NCBI GenBank assembly: GCA_015061625.1
Contig: SUWG01000002.1
Span: forward strand, 124,001 to 188,000
Direction of reading: 5' to 3'
Length of the DNA stretch: 64,000 nucleotides
DNA from: Lentisphaerota bacterium
Lineage (GTDB): Bacteria; Verrucomicrobiota; Lentisphaeria; Victivallales; Victivallaceae
A model generated the notes under the pieces. That model searched no databases. It was not told the DNA's origin and saw only the letters and a program-made list of their open reading frames with translations. Within the stretch, counting starts at the first letter, position 1; the number at the start of each line of letters is the position of its first letter. Below, in pieces: positions 49,930 through 58,696 of this stretch. A program made the position numbers and the translations under genes.

Positions 49930-52900
49930 TCATCTGCGTATAACTTCGCAACCTTCTGGAAAAGCATTATCAGCAATCCGGCAATCTCTGGGGATCGTAA
50001 CCCTTCTCAAACTTGAGCATCCCCAAAACGCTTCGTATTCAATCGACGACACGCTGTCTGGAATCGTAACGCTTGTCAAACTTTCGCAACCAAAAAATGT
50101 TTGAGATCCGATAAAAGTTATGCTGTCTGGAATCGTAACGCTTGTCAAACTTTTACAACCATAAAATGCTTGTATACCGATAAGTGTTACGCTGTCTGGA
50201 ATTGTAATGCTTGTCAATTTTGAGCAGTTGTAAAAAGCACGGTTTCCAATAGTGTGAACTGTGGTTGGAATCGTGATGTCGGTTAAATTTTTACAATAAT
50301 AAAATGCATTGTCCCCAATGAATGTTACACCGTCAGGAATGACACATCTGGCAACATCCCGGTTTATAGGCCTTTCAACCTTTTTTCCATCAGCACTTAA
50401 AATACAAGCATTATCATATTCTGCCCATCCTTCCCAATTATTTACTTTGCAACCATGAGGGAATGCCATATAGTATGAACAATTTTGAGGAACAATCGCC
50501 GATCGCAAGTTACTGCAGAGCAAGAATGTTCTGGAAATGATTGACGTTATACTCTCCGGAATGACGATGTGAGTCAATTTATTGCAATAATGAAATGCAC
50601 CATACGCAATTTCTGTTATTCCGTCAGGAATGGTATAAGAACCGGAATAGTCAGGGGGAAAATATAATAATCTATTACGTTTTGCATCAATTAATGCTCC
50701 GGCGTTATCGAGTCTGAAGTGCGGATTGTTGATTGATATATTCAGAGACTTTACTCCCGAAAACGCGGCACCGCTGTCAATGCGTGTGACGCTTTCCGGA
50801 ATTGTAACGGATGTTAATTTGGTGCATCCGTAAAAAGCACCGTGCCCGATGCTTGTAATTGAATCGGGTATGACATAAGTTCCTTCAAAATCCGGAGGGA
50901 AATAAAGCAACTTCCTTTGACTTATGTCGATAAGTGCCCCTCTGTTATCCAGCCGGAATCTCGGATTTCTGAATGATACATTGATTGACTTAACTTGGGT
51001 GAATGCTCCTTCGCCGATTTCCGTTACACTTTGAGGAATGGTCAGCATGGATAATTTACTGCAACCGAAAAAAGCAGAAATTCCGATAGTTGTTACCCCG
51101 TCATGAATAACAATATTGCTCAATTCGGCACAATATCTGAATGTTTCTGGTGCAATTGCGGTGACTTTTTCAGGGATTGTTATGTCGGTTAAGTTTGTAC
51201 AACCGGCAAATGCTTCCCGTCCGATAAATGTTACTGATGGCGGAAGTGATACTGATGTCAAGTCGCGGCATTCTGCAAATGCATATTTCCCGACAGATGT
51301 TACGCCATCATGAATCGTGACCGTTCTTAAGCCGCATTCCTGAAATGCATTATCTCCTATGTGGTGAACACTGCCGGGAATAGAAATGTTTTGCAAACTA
51401 CTGCATCTGTAAAACATCCATTGACTGATTGATGTTATGCCTGTTGGTAGTATGATGTTTCTTAAGTTTAAACAATTCGCAAATGTCGCAACGCCGATTG
51501 CAGTAACACTGTCGGGGAGCGTTATCGAAGTTAATGACCAACATTCCCAAAAGGCCCAGTTCCCGATTGTCTTGACTCCGTTGCCGATAACAACTGCGGT
51601 CAGGTTGGTACAACCACAAAAAGCGTTATCCCCAATGCCGGTTATGCCATCCGGTGTGGAATAAGTTCCTTGATAATCCGGCCGCAGATACAGAATCTTT
51701 CCTGCTTTAACATCGATCAGGGCTCCCTGGTTATCAAAGACAAAACTCGCATTGGTTATGGATACGGAAATGGATTTTACTTTGACGAATGCTCCATCGC
51801 CAATAGATGTAACGCTGTCAGGAATTGTTACATTGGCCAAGTTGCTACAGAGTGCGAATGCATATTCCCCGATAGATGTAACGCTGTCAGGAATTGTTAC
51901 ATTGGCCAAGTTGCTACAGAGTGCGAATGCATATTCCCCGATAGATGTAACGCTGCTTGGAATTGTTACGGATGTCAGTGCGGTACAGTTGTGAAATGCA
52001 GATTTTCCAATTTCCGTAACGCTGTCAGGTATTGTGACATTTGTCAATGCTCTGCAGTCAGCGAACGCACATTCCCCGATGGATGTAATGCTGTCAGGTA
52101 TTGTTACGGATGTCAGTGCGGTACAGTTTGAAAATACATATTTTCCAATCTCCGTAACGCTGTCAGGTATTGTTACGGATGTCAGTGCGGTACAGTTGTG
52201 AAATGCATATTTTCCAATTTCCGTAACGCTGTCAGGTATTGTTACGGATGTTAGTGCGGTACAGTTGTAAAATGCATATTTTCCAATTTCCGTAACGCTG
52301 TCAGGTATTGTTACGGATGTTAGTGCGGTACAGTTGTAAAATGCATATTTCCCTATTGAGACAACATTATCCTCTATTGTATACTCTCCGGCGAAAGCCG
52401 GCGGCAGATATAAAAGTTTACGTTGTTTAATATCAATTAATTCCCCATGCTGACCGATTTTGAAATTAGGATTATTGTCAGTTAAAACCACTGATTTGAC
52501 AAGTAAAAAAGCACCGTCTTTAATTGATGTTACGCTATTCGGAATGTTTATAGCAGTTAATTCTCTGCACCTGCAGAATGCCAACTCGCCGATTGTCGTA
52601 ACAGTGTCTGAAATGGAATATGTGCCTTGCGTACCGGGTGGCAAATATAAAAGTTTATGTTGTTTAATGTCAATCAAAGCTCCTGATTCATCAATTATGA
52701 AAAACGGGTTATTCCCCGATATTGTTACCGATTTAACAACAACAAAAGCCGCTTCTCCTATGTTTTTTACATTTGCAGAAATAATGATATTTAAACTGAA
52801 ACATCCAGCGAACGCATTTTCTTCAATTGATGTAACGCTTTCCGGGATATTTACGCCGGTCAGATCACTGCATCCATAAAATGCATTGTTTCCAATAGTC

Positions 52901-53439
52901 GTTATGCCCTCGGGGATGTTGGCAATAGTAATAGATTTATCTTTTACCCCGGTGATGGTGGTGCCATCTTCACTTACAGTAAGCCCGGCGGATTCGGCGG
53001 CTTGTTTGATTGCAGCAATGCGTTCTCTTTCTCTGTTTTGTGATTCTTGCTCTTGAGTATGATCTTGTTCTTGCTGCTCCGGCTCTTGGATATGTACACT
53101 ATCCTGTTCTTGCGGTCTTGGCTCTTGAGTCTGCACACTGTATTGTTTTTGTTTTTCTGAGTTTGGTGAATGTGACACATAGGCAACGATACCACCGGAA
53201 ATTACGGCAATGAGCAGAAATGACAATGTGACCGTAAAAAACAGACGTTTTTTGTTCCGTTGGGTTGCGTTAAGTAACGAAACTTGGGGCAGGGAGTTTT
53301 CCTGTGCCGGATTTTCCGGTTTTGTGTTTTTTTCGACGACAAAATTGTTGTTGCATGACGGACAACTCATCGTCATCCCGATCCACTCATCCTGAAGTTC
53401 AAGTTTCTGTTCGCACTTTGGACATTGGTTGTAAAACAT
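49930..53439 (-). CDS. BspA-like leucine-rich-repeat protein with zinc-ribbon N-terminus and membrane anchor
   Basis: A 1169-residue protein. Residues 6-29 have two C-x2-C pairs (CPKC, CPSC) forming a zinc ribbon like the MJ0042 type; a membrane helix is at ~65-88; 91-150 is a Gln/Glu-rich spacer. From ~165 to the end run BspA-type LRR_5 repeats of 23 residues (e.g. TEIGKYAFYNC TALTSVTIP DSV in pieces). Six interspersed modules of the form GALIDxKxxxLLYxPPxxxGxY are inserted between repeat blocks. Topology places the repeats outside the cytoplasm and the ribbon inside. GGGGGG precedes the ATG. Follows the U32 gene by 19 bases. Confidence 0.8.
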   Translation of the reverse strand: MFYNQCPKCEQKLELQDEWIGMTMSCPSCNNNFVVEKNTKPENPAQENSLPQVSLLNATQRNKKRLFFTVTLSFLLIAVISGGIVAYVSHSPNSEKQKQYSVQTQEPRPQEQDSVHIQEPEQQEQDHTQEQESQNRERERIAAIKQAAESAGLTVSEDGTTITGVKDKSITIANIPEGITTIGNNAFYGCSDLTGVNIPESVTSIEENAFAGCFSLNIIISANVKNIGEAAFVVVKSVTISGNNPFFIIDESGALIDIKQHKLLYLPPGTQGTYSISDTVTTIGELAFCRCRELTAINIPNSVTSIKDGAFLLVKSVVLTDNNPNFKIGQHGELIDIKQRKLLYLPPAFAGEYTIEDNVVSIGKYAFYNCTALTSVTIPDSVTEIGKYAFYNCTALTSVTIPDSVTEIGKYAFHNCTALTSVTIPDSVTEIGKYVFSNCTALTSVTIPDSITSIGECAFADCRALTNVTIPDSVTEIGKSAFHNCTALTSVTIPSSVTSIGEYAFALCSNLANVTIPDSVTSIGEYAFALCSNLANVTIPDSVTSIGDGAFVKVKSISVSITNASFVFDNQGALIDVKAGKILYLRPDYQGTYSTPDGITGIGDNAFCGCTNLTAVVIGNGVKTIGNWAFWECWSLTSITLPDSVTAIGVATFANCLNLRNIILPTGITSISQWMFYRCSSLQNISIPGSVHHIGDNAFQECGLRTVTIHDGVTSVGKYAFAECRDLTSVSLPPSVTFIGREAFAGCTNLTDITIPEKVTAIAPETFRYCAELSNIVIHDGVTTIGISAFFGCSKLSMLTIPQSVTEIGEGAFTQVKSINVSFRNPRFRLDNRGALIDISQRKLLYFPPDFEGTYVIPDSITSIGHGAFYGCTKLTSVTIPESVTRIDSGAAFSGVKSLNISINNPHFRLDNAGALIDAKRNRLLYFPPDYSGSYTIPDGITEIAYGAFHYCNKLTHIVIPESITSIISRTFLLCSNLRSAIVPQNCSYYMAFPHGCKVNNWEGWAEYDNACILSADGKKVERPINRDVARCVIPDGVTFIGDNAFYYCKNLTDITIPTTVHTIGNRAFYNCSKLTSITIPDSVTLIGIQAFYGCKSLTSVTIPDSITFIGSQTFFGCESLTSVTIPDSVSSIEYEAFWGCSSLRRVTIPRDCRIADNAFPEGCEVIRR
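51797..52355 (-). repeat. Near-identical 69-bp tandem repeats in the BspA-like gene
   Basis: About eight units of 69 bases (23 codons) follow each other; the last four differ at only one or a few bases, and two units near 51797-51935 are identical to each other. They encode the core LRR_5 repeat. This degree of identity points to recent amplification. Confidence 0.88.
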
Positions 53440-53458
53440 ATTCCCCCCGTTATTTTAC

Positions 53459-55699
53459 TCAAAGCCATTGAGAGTCAAAGTTAAATGTTTCGGTATCCGC
53501 ATTTTTCCAGTTGGCATTACGCAAATCGTAAAAGTCATAGATACCCGGCAGGCGGGGAATGGAGGTCACTTTTACCGGAAATATGCGGGATAATCCACTG
53601 CTTTTCTCAAAACGCAACTCAAATTTATTGTCTCTGGCATCGGAAAATTCTCCGGCAAAAGGTATTTTCGCTCTGGTAGTCAAAAGCGAGGGCCGCCCCA
53701 GACGGAAACACTCTACTTCCAATACCGATTTATCTCTCAAATCCAGAATATCCTGACGGCTCATTTCCAAATGGGCCATTATCCGGCGGCAATGCAAATC
53801 GGCCAATTCCTGTACCGCCGCACTGTTGCACACCGGCAGCGGAGCAGAGGCAATGACGAATACTTCCGGATCATCAGCAACGATTTTTTCCAGTAATTCC
53901 AAGCCGTACAACGCCGTTACCCGGAAACGGCGTATGCCGGAATCGTATGCGTTTTGAATCGCCCGTTTCAAGGCCGCAAGTTTTGCTTCCGGACAGAATT
54001 CCGGCAGTATCGCCTCTTGGGAAAGTTTATTCAAATCAAAAATATTATCTGCCCGCACCGCCCTGCGGTCGGCCGGTTCTGCACCGTTGGGTTTCATTGC
54101 GACGGTTTCACGCAAGTATTCCTCGGATACTTTCAACGGCATTACCGCCAGATAATCTTTGCGGAATTGATCCAAAGCACATACTCTTGTGTCAATGATC
54201 TGCAACGGCGTGATCTTTGCATGAAAATCTTTCCAGAATTCCCGGCGGATCTGCTTCAATTCTGCCGCAGGCAAAAACCATTTGCCGGAAACTTCCGCAC
54301 TGCTCTCTGATGCAAGGGCAAACTGCGTGGAATCCGCTTCGGCAAATGCTCCGAGCAATTTTGCCGCATCAACCGGGTGTTTATCGGCCGGAGCCAGATT
54401 CAAATCCACTGAATATGGTGCAAACGGTGCATTGAGTGTGTTGACCGACAATTTTTTGCCGTCAAGCGTTATATGCAATTTCACTTGCGGCTTGCGGGCA
54501 GGGAGGGCCTCCAGTCTGCGGCTGTAATCCGGGAAACTTTCACCGATCTTGAATATTCCACCATTGAGCGGCACTGCTTTGTCACAGCAAATGAAAACTC
54601 TCTGCCCCGGTCGGACATATTTGCTTTGATTGTTTTCCACAAACATTTTGGTCACGGTCAGAGCCACACCGTCATCGCCACTTTGCGGTTGGATACGCAG
54701 ACGGTCGCCCACGTGGATCCTTTTTTTTGCCGTAAAGCCGAATCCGTTATCCGCATAACCTTCAACACTGCCGACCAGTAATCCTGCCGCACCGATGGCA
54801 TCAGATTTGATCAAATCTTTGCCGGATTCAGTTGTATAAAAACCGTGTGACCAGCGGCGGCCGCAACCTTTGGAAAGCAGATTTCTGGCATCCGGCAGAA
54901 CTTCGTTGAATTTATCCGCCGGACAATCCAGCATCATCCGGTAGGCTTTGACTGTATTAGTCACATAATCCGGCTGGCGTAAACGTCCCTCGATTTTGAG
55001 CGACTGAACCCCGATCTTACGCAACTGCGGAATCAATTCCAATGCACAGAGATCCTGGGGCGAAAAGAAAAAACCATTGCCTTGTTTGGAAAAATATCTT
55101 CTGCGGCAAGGTTGTTTGCATTTGCCGCGGTTGCCGCTCCAACCACCCAAATAACTGGAAAACAGGCATACTCCGGATAGAGAACAACAAAGTGAACCGT
55201 GAATGAACACTTCCAATTCCAAATCAGTTTGCTTACGGATGGCGGACAATTCTTCCATCGTTACCTGACGCTCCAGAACCACCCTTTCCAATCCCAGTTT
55301 TTTGGCAAGAGCCAAGCCGGCCGAGTTGTGAAATCCCATCTGGGTCGAACCATGTAACGTCAAGCGCGGATAATATTCTCTTGCCAGACGCAGTACCCCC
55401 AAATCCTGAACCAGAACTCCATCCGGAGCGATCTCATCAATGGTATCAAGAGTTTCCATCAATTCCGGCAACTCGGTTTCCCGCAACAATGTGTTGAGTG
55501 TAAGATAAACTTTCTTGCCGGATGTATGGGCATGATCTACGACCTTTTTCATCATTTCCGGAGTAAAGTTTTCGCCGCGTTCACGGGCGTTGAATTTGCT
55601 CAAGCCGGCGTAAATGGCATCTGCTCCGGCATCGAATGCCGCCAGAGCACAAGCCGGAGAACCGGCGGGGCTGAGTAATTCCATGAATTTTTTATCCAT
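53459..55699 (-). CDS. U32-family protein (RlhA-like rRNA hydroxylase/peptidase)
   Basis: A 746-residue protein. It opens MELLSPAGSPACALAAFDAGADAIYAG, the U32 N-terminus (partly quoted). The Cys block GSLCCSLSGVCLFSSYLGG and NRGKCKQPCRRRYF (~170-205) contains the four Fe-S-type cysteines. The length, with a C-terminal extension of ~350 residues, fits RlhA (23S rRNA C2501 hydroxylation), though homologues include TrhP/UbiU-type proteins. The catalytic assignment is by family. It lies between an OppB-like permease and the BspA-like gene. Confidence 0.82.
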   Translation of the reverse strand: MDKKFMELLSPAGSPACALAAFDAGADAIYAGLSKFNARERGENFTPEMMKKVVDHAHTSGKKVYLTLNTLLRETELPELMETLDTIDEIAPDGVLVQDLGVLRLAREYYPRLTLHGSTQMGFHNSAGLALAKKLGLERVVLERQVTMEELSAIRKQTDLELEVFIHGSLCCSLSGVCLFSSYLGGWSGNRGKCKQPCRRRYFSKQGNGFFFSPQDLCALELIPQLRKIGVQSLKIEGRLRQPDYVTNTVKAYRMMLDCPADKFNEVLPDARNLLSKGCGRRWSHGFYTTESGKDLIKSDAIGAAGLLVGSVEGYADNGFGFTAKKRIHVGDRLRIQPQSGDDGVALTVTKMFVENNQSKYVRPGQRVFICCDKAVPLNGGIFKIGESFPDYSRRLEALPARKPQVKLHITLDGKKLSVNTLNAPFAPYSVDLNLAPADKHPVDAAKLLGAFAEADSTQFALASESSAEVSGKWFLPAAELKQIRREFWKDFHAKITPLQIIDTRVCALDQFRKDYLAVMPLKVSEEYLRETVAMKPNGAEPADRRAVRADNIFDLNKLSQEAILPEFCPEAKLAALKRAIQNAYDSGIRRFRVTALYGLELLEKIVADDPEVFVIASAPLPVCNSAAVQELADLHCRRIMAHLEMSRQDILDLRDKSVLEVECFRLGRPSLLTTRAKIPFAGEFSDARDNKFELRFEKSSGLSRIFPVKVTSIPRLPGIYDFYDLRNANWKNADTETFNFDSQWL

Positions 55700-55713
55700 A
55701 ATGAATATCCTTT

Positions 55714-56901
55714 TTATTCAAGTTTGATACGTTTGTCGGCCCATGCGTAAGCAATGTCGGTCAATAAATTGATCACAACAAACAGCAATGCACTTAAAAG
55801 CACCAATGCTTTGAGCAGTTGAATGTCCGAATCATACAGAGCCTGCATCCCGGCAAAACCCAAGCCGGGAATGCCGAAAAATGATTCCAGAAGCAGACTG
55901 CCGGTAAAAAGAAATGGCAATCCGGCACTGATTTTGGTAATGATCTGTACCATTGCATTGCGCAACAGGTGGCGGGAATATACCCTGAAACCATTTGCTC
56001 CTTTTGCCCATGCGGTGCGTAAATATTCTTTGCGCAGTTCATCAACGAAAACTGTTCGGAAAAATCGCAGATTATTACCGATACCGCTGAATATTCCGAT
56101 CATCACCGGCAGAATGTAGTTGTTTATGCCGCCATACCCCCAGACCGGCAGAATATTCAAATAATAACCGAAGAACCATTGACCGAAAATGATTGTCACC
56201 AGATAACTCATACTCATTGTGATCACTGCTGCCAAAAGCAGCAACCGGTCAACTGTCTGACCGGCAAAAGCAACCGCCAGCAACGCCAACACAATGCCGA
56301 AAAATATCTCTCCGGCAAATATCGGCAACATCAGCGACAATGATGGCCCGATGCCGCGTGCCAGCACATCTTTTACCGGTTCGCGGCTCATCAGAGTTTG
56401 CCCGAAATTAAAAAAACTGATGTAGGGAAATTCGCTTTTTATTATGACCAACTCTTTGATCGTCCGGAAAAACTGACTGTTCCACGGATCGCTTTGTTTG
56501 CGAAAAAAACGGCAGGACATCACCGGATCATCTGCGGTGGCTTCGATCGTTACTGCGGAAGCATCATCCGCTATTTCAATGACCGTTTCTCCGCCATCAG
56601 CATGGGTTATCACCGCAACCACATTTTCTGTGTCAATTATCCGGGGAAGTGTCAATGTTGTATCACTTTTTTCTGTCACTTCTGTAAACGCGGAAGTTTG
56701 ACAGTATTCTCCGTAAAAAAGCGGTAAATCGCTGCCGATTTCACGGCGCAAGGCTTCCACATCGGCAGGTTTTGCATTTTTTCCCAGCACTGCGGCCGCC
56801 GGATCTCCGGAGGCTACATTGAACAGCGAAAAGGTCAAAAGCAATACTCCGAATATAACCCAGACAGAGTAAAATGTACGGCGTAAAATGTATTTGATCA
56901 T
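55714..56901 (-). CDS. OppB/DppB-type ABC permease
   Basis: A 395-residue oligopeptide-type permease. The N-terminus ILRRTFYSVWVIFGVLLLTF is the first span. Between the first and second spans lies an extracytoplasmic insert of ~150 residues, larger than usual. The inner-membrane core has SLSLMLPIFAGEIFFG, then the EAA loop YLRTAWAKGANGFRVYSRHLLRNA. I start at ATG 56901; it lacks a Shine-Dalgarno and lies ~4 bases from the predicted transcription start. The OppC-like partner is 5.5 kb away at 62433. No binding protein or ATPases are in the window. Confidence 0.85.
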   Translation of the reverse strand: MIKYILRRTFYSVWVIFGVLLLTFSLFNVASGDPAAAVLGKNAKPADVEALRREIGSDLPLFYGEYCQTSAFTEVTEKSDTTLTLPRIIDTENVVAVITHADGGETVIEIADDASAVTIEATADDPVMSCRFFRKQSDPWNSQFFRTIKELVIIKSEFPYISFFNFGQTLMSREPVKDVLARGIGPSLSLMLPIFAGEIFFGIVLALLAVAFAGQTVDRLLLLAAVITMSMSYLVTIIFGQWFFGYYLNILPVWGYGGINNYILPVMIGIFSGIGNNLRFFRTVFVDELRKEYLRTAWAKGANGFRVYSRHLLRNAMVQIITKISAGLPFLFTGSLLLESFFGIPGLGFAGMQALYDSDIQLLKALVLLSALLFVVINLLTDIAYAWADKRIKLE

Positions 56902-56911
56902 AATAAAAGAT

Positions 56912-56940
56912 AAAATATCATGCAAAAGTGTATTTTTCAA
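56912..56940 (-). promoter_or_regulatory. Promoter of the OppB-like operon, near-leaderless
   Basis: On the minus strand TTGAAA (56935-56940), 17 bases, TATTTT (56912-56917). Transcription would start near 56905, about four bases before the ATG, which has no Shine-Dalgarno. Confidence 0.45.
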
Positions 56941-56961
56941 GGTGATTTTTGAAATAACCAC

Positions 56962-56990
56962 TTGCTTTGAAGCACTCTTGGAACTATTTT
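56962..56990 (+). promoter_or_regulatory. Promoter of the coiled-coil protein gene
   Basis: TTGCTT (56962-56967), 17 bases, TATTTT (56985-56990), ~38 bases before the ATG at 57029; back-to-back with the OppB promoter. Confidence 0.4.
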
Positions 56991-57028
56991 ACATAAACAT
57001 TAAAAATTCGGCAAGTGGAGATATTACT

Positions 57029-57625
57029 ATGTCACGCAAAGCATATATCAGCGATCATCTGATCGATATGCGCGATCGTTTGCAGCGCAACTATGAAAAA
57101 GTACATCATAATTCAGAGGCGAAAAAGGACGAGATCCCGGATGATTCGGTGAAGAATAATGATGTCGCAACTGCCGCAGAAAAAAAGGAAAACGACATTA
57201 GCGATGCCCAAAAACGTTATATGCCGTCCATCCGTAGAAGCAACAGTGTGGAACGTAAAAATGACCGGGAGCGCCGGGAACTTGAGGGCAGGGTGATCCA
57301 CGATTTGACCAAAAGCGAATGTGAATTGGAATTGCTTCAAAATGAGTTGGATGAGGTGCGTAAATATAATTCACTGTTAAAGAAAATCCATTCTGAACTT
57401 ATGACGATTGCAGAAAGTACCGAAACGGTCGATCTTACCCCTTTGCAGTCCGAATATTTTGCCGCAAGCGGCAGGCGCAACGCTTTTATGCGGCATCAAA
57501 CCGCGTCCGCTCCACCAGTGCCGGAATATCAAAAGTCCGGTAATGGTGGGCAGTGGCTCATTGCCGGAGCGATAATTTTATCCGGAGCGATTGTTTCCAT
57601 GGTTTTACTGGGGATTTTTTCTTGA
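57029..57625 (+). CDS. Coiled-coil tail-anchored protein of unknown function
   Basis: A 198-residue highly charged protein. Long helical stretches (~5-110) rich in Lys/Glu/Arg include a probable coiled coil ECELELLQNELDEVRKYN. The C-terminus has one membrane helix (~175-195, LIAGAIILSGAIVSMVLLG), so the protein is tail-anchored with a cytoplasmic body. I do not recognise the family. GTGGAG supports the ATG at 57029. Confidence 0.6.
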   Translation: MSRKAYISDHLIDMRDRLQRNYEKVHHNSEAKKDEIPDDSVKNNDVATAAEKKENDISDAQKRYMPSIRRSNSVERKNDRERRELEGRVIHDLTKSECELELLQNELDEVRKYNSLLKKIHSELMTIAESTETVDLTPLQSEYFAASGRRNAFMRHQTASAPPVPEYQKSGNGGQWLIAGAIILSGAIVSMVLLGIFS

Positions 57626-57680
57626 AAAAACGTTCTTGCGTGCGTATATTATATAAATAACATTGTTTACGGGGCAAATT

Positions 57681-58694
57681 ATGATAATCAAGACAACTGC
57701 ATATCCGCGCGCCGCTTTGATCGGCAATCCATCTGATGGATATTTCGGCAAAACGATTGCTTTTGTCTTTGATAATTACTCGGCCGGGGTGGAACTTTAC
57801 GAAACACCGCAAATTGCCTTTCTATCAGCCAAACGCGACCTTAATGAGTTCGATGACCTTGAGGATCTGGATCGAAAAATCGGTTTGTTCGGCTATTACG
57901 GCGGCATCCGGTTGCTGAAAGCCGCTGCCAGGAAGTTTCTGATCTACTGCCGTGAACTGGGAATCAAACTTGAGAAGAAAAATTTCACTATCCGGTATCA
58001 CAGTGATATTCCCAATCGCTTGGGACTTGCCGGTTCGTCGGCGATCATCACAGCGGCTATCCGGGCGATGGCACAATTTTATTCGGTGGAAATGCCTCCG
58101 GCAATATTGGCTAATGTGGTACTTGCCGCAGAAAGGGATGAGTTGAGTATTCCCGCCGGTTTGCAGGATCGGGTCGCTCAAGCTTACAATGTGCCGGTCT
58201 ATATGGACTTCGCTCAAGAGTATATGAAGCAAATGGGGCATGGCCTGTATGAAAAAATCGACATTCCGGAAAATATAAATTTTTATGTTGCTTACCGTAC
58301 TGATCTGGCCGAAGGATCGGAAATATTACATTCCCGTTTAAAAGATGATTATGAAGCCGGAGTGCCGGCAGTTTTGGCCGCAATGAAAGAGTGGGCCGAG
58401 TTGACTTTGCAGATGAAAAATGCGTTTGTCAGTGGTGATTTGGAGATCATTCCGGAATTGATCAATCGCAATTTTGATTTGCGCAGTGAGGTTTGCGGCG
58501 GCAGTATCAGTGCCAAAAACCGGCGGATGATCGAAATCGCCCGCCGGGCAGGGGCTTCTGCTAAATTCACCGGTTCCGGAGGGGCTATTGTTGGTACGTT
58601 TGAAAATGATGAAATGTTTACCGGGTTGCAACGGGCATTGAAAGTTTACGGAGTGGAAGTTGTCCGCCCCCATATCGTTACCGGTGGAGTTTAA
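57681..58694 (+). CDS. GHMP kinase, glucuronokinase-like
   Basis: A 337-residue sugar kinase of the GHMP family. RAALIGNPSDGYFGKTIAF (~10-28) and IPNRLGLAGSSAIITAA (~110-126, the GLxxSSA ATP loop) with KFTGSGGAIVG near the C-terminus match the three GHMP motifs. The first motif follows the plant glucuronokinase pattern rather than galactokinase or mevalonate kinase. It lies two bases before galU, which fits a kinase that makes a sugar-1-phosphate for a uridylyltransferase. ATG 57681 has GGGG six bases upstream. Confidence 0.75.
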   Translation: MIIKTTAYPRAALIGNPSDGYFGKTIAFVFDNYSAGVELYETPQIAFLSAKRDLNEFDDLEDLDRKIGLFGYYGGIRLLKAAARKFLIYCRELGIKLEKKNFTIRYHSDIPNRLGLAGSSAIITAAIRAMAQFYSVEMPPAILANVVLAAERDELSIPAGLQDRVAQAYNVPVYMDFAQEYMKQMGHGLYEKIDIPENINFYVAYRTDLAEGSEILHSRLKDDYEAGVPAVLAAMKEWAELTLQMKNAFVSGDLEIIPELINRNFDLRSEVCGGSISAKNRRMIEIARRAGASAKFTGSGGAIVGTFENDEMFTGLQRALKVYGVEVVRPHIVTGGV

Positions 58695-58696
58695 AT

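Noticed and set aside
51797-52355. CRISPR-like array because of regular direct repeats
   Set aside because: Repeats are contiguous 69-base units in frame with an LRR gene, with no unique spacers.
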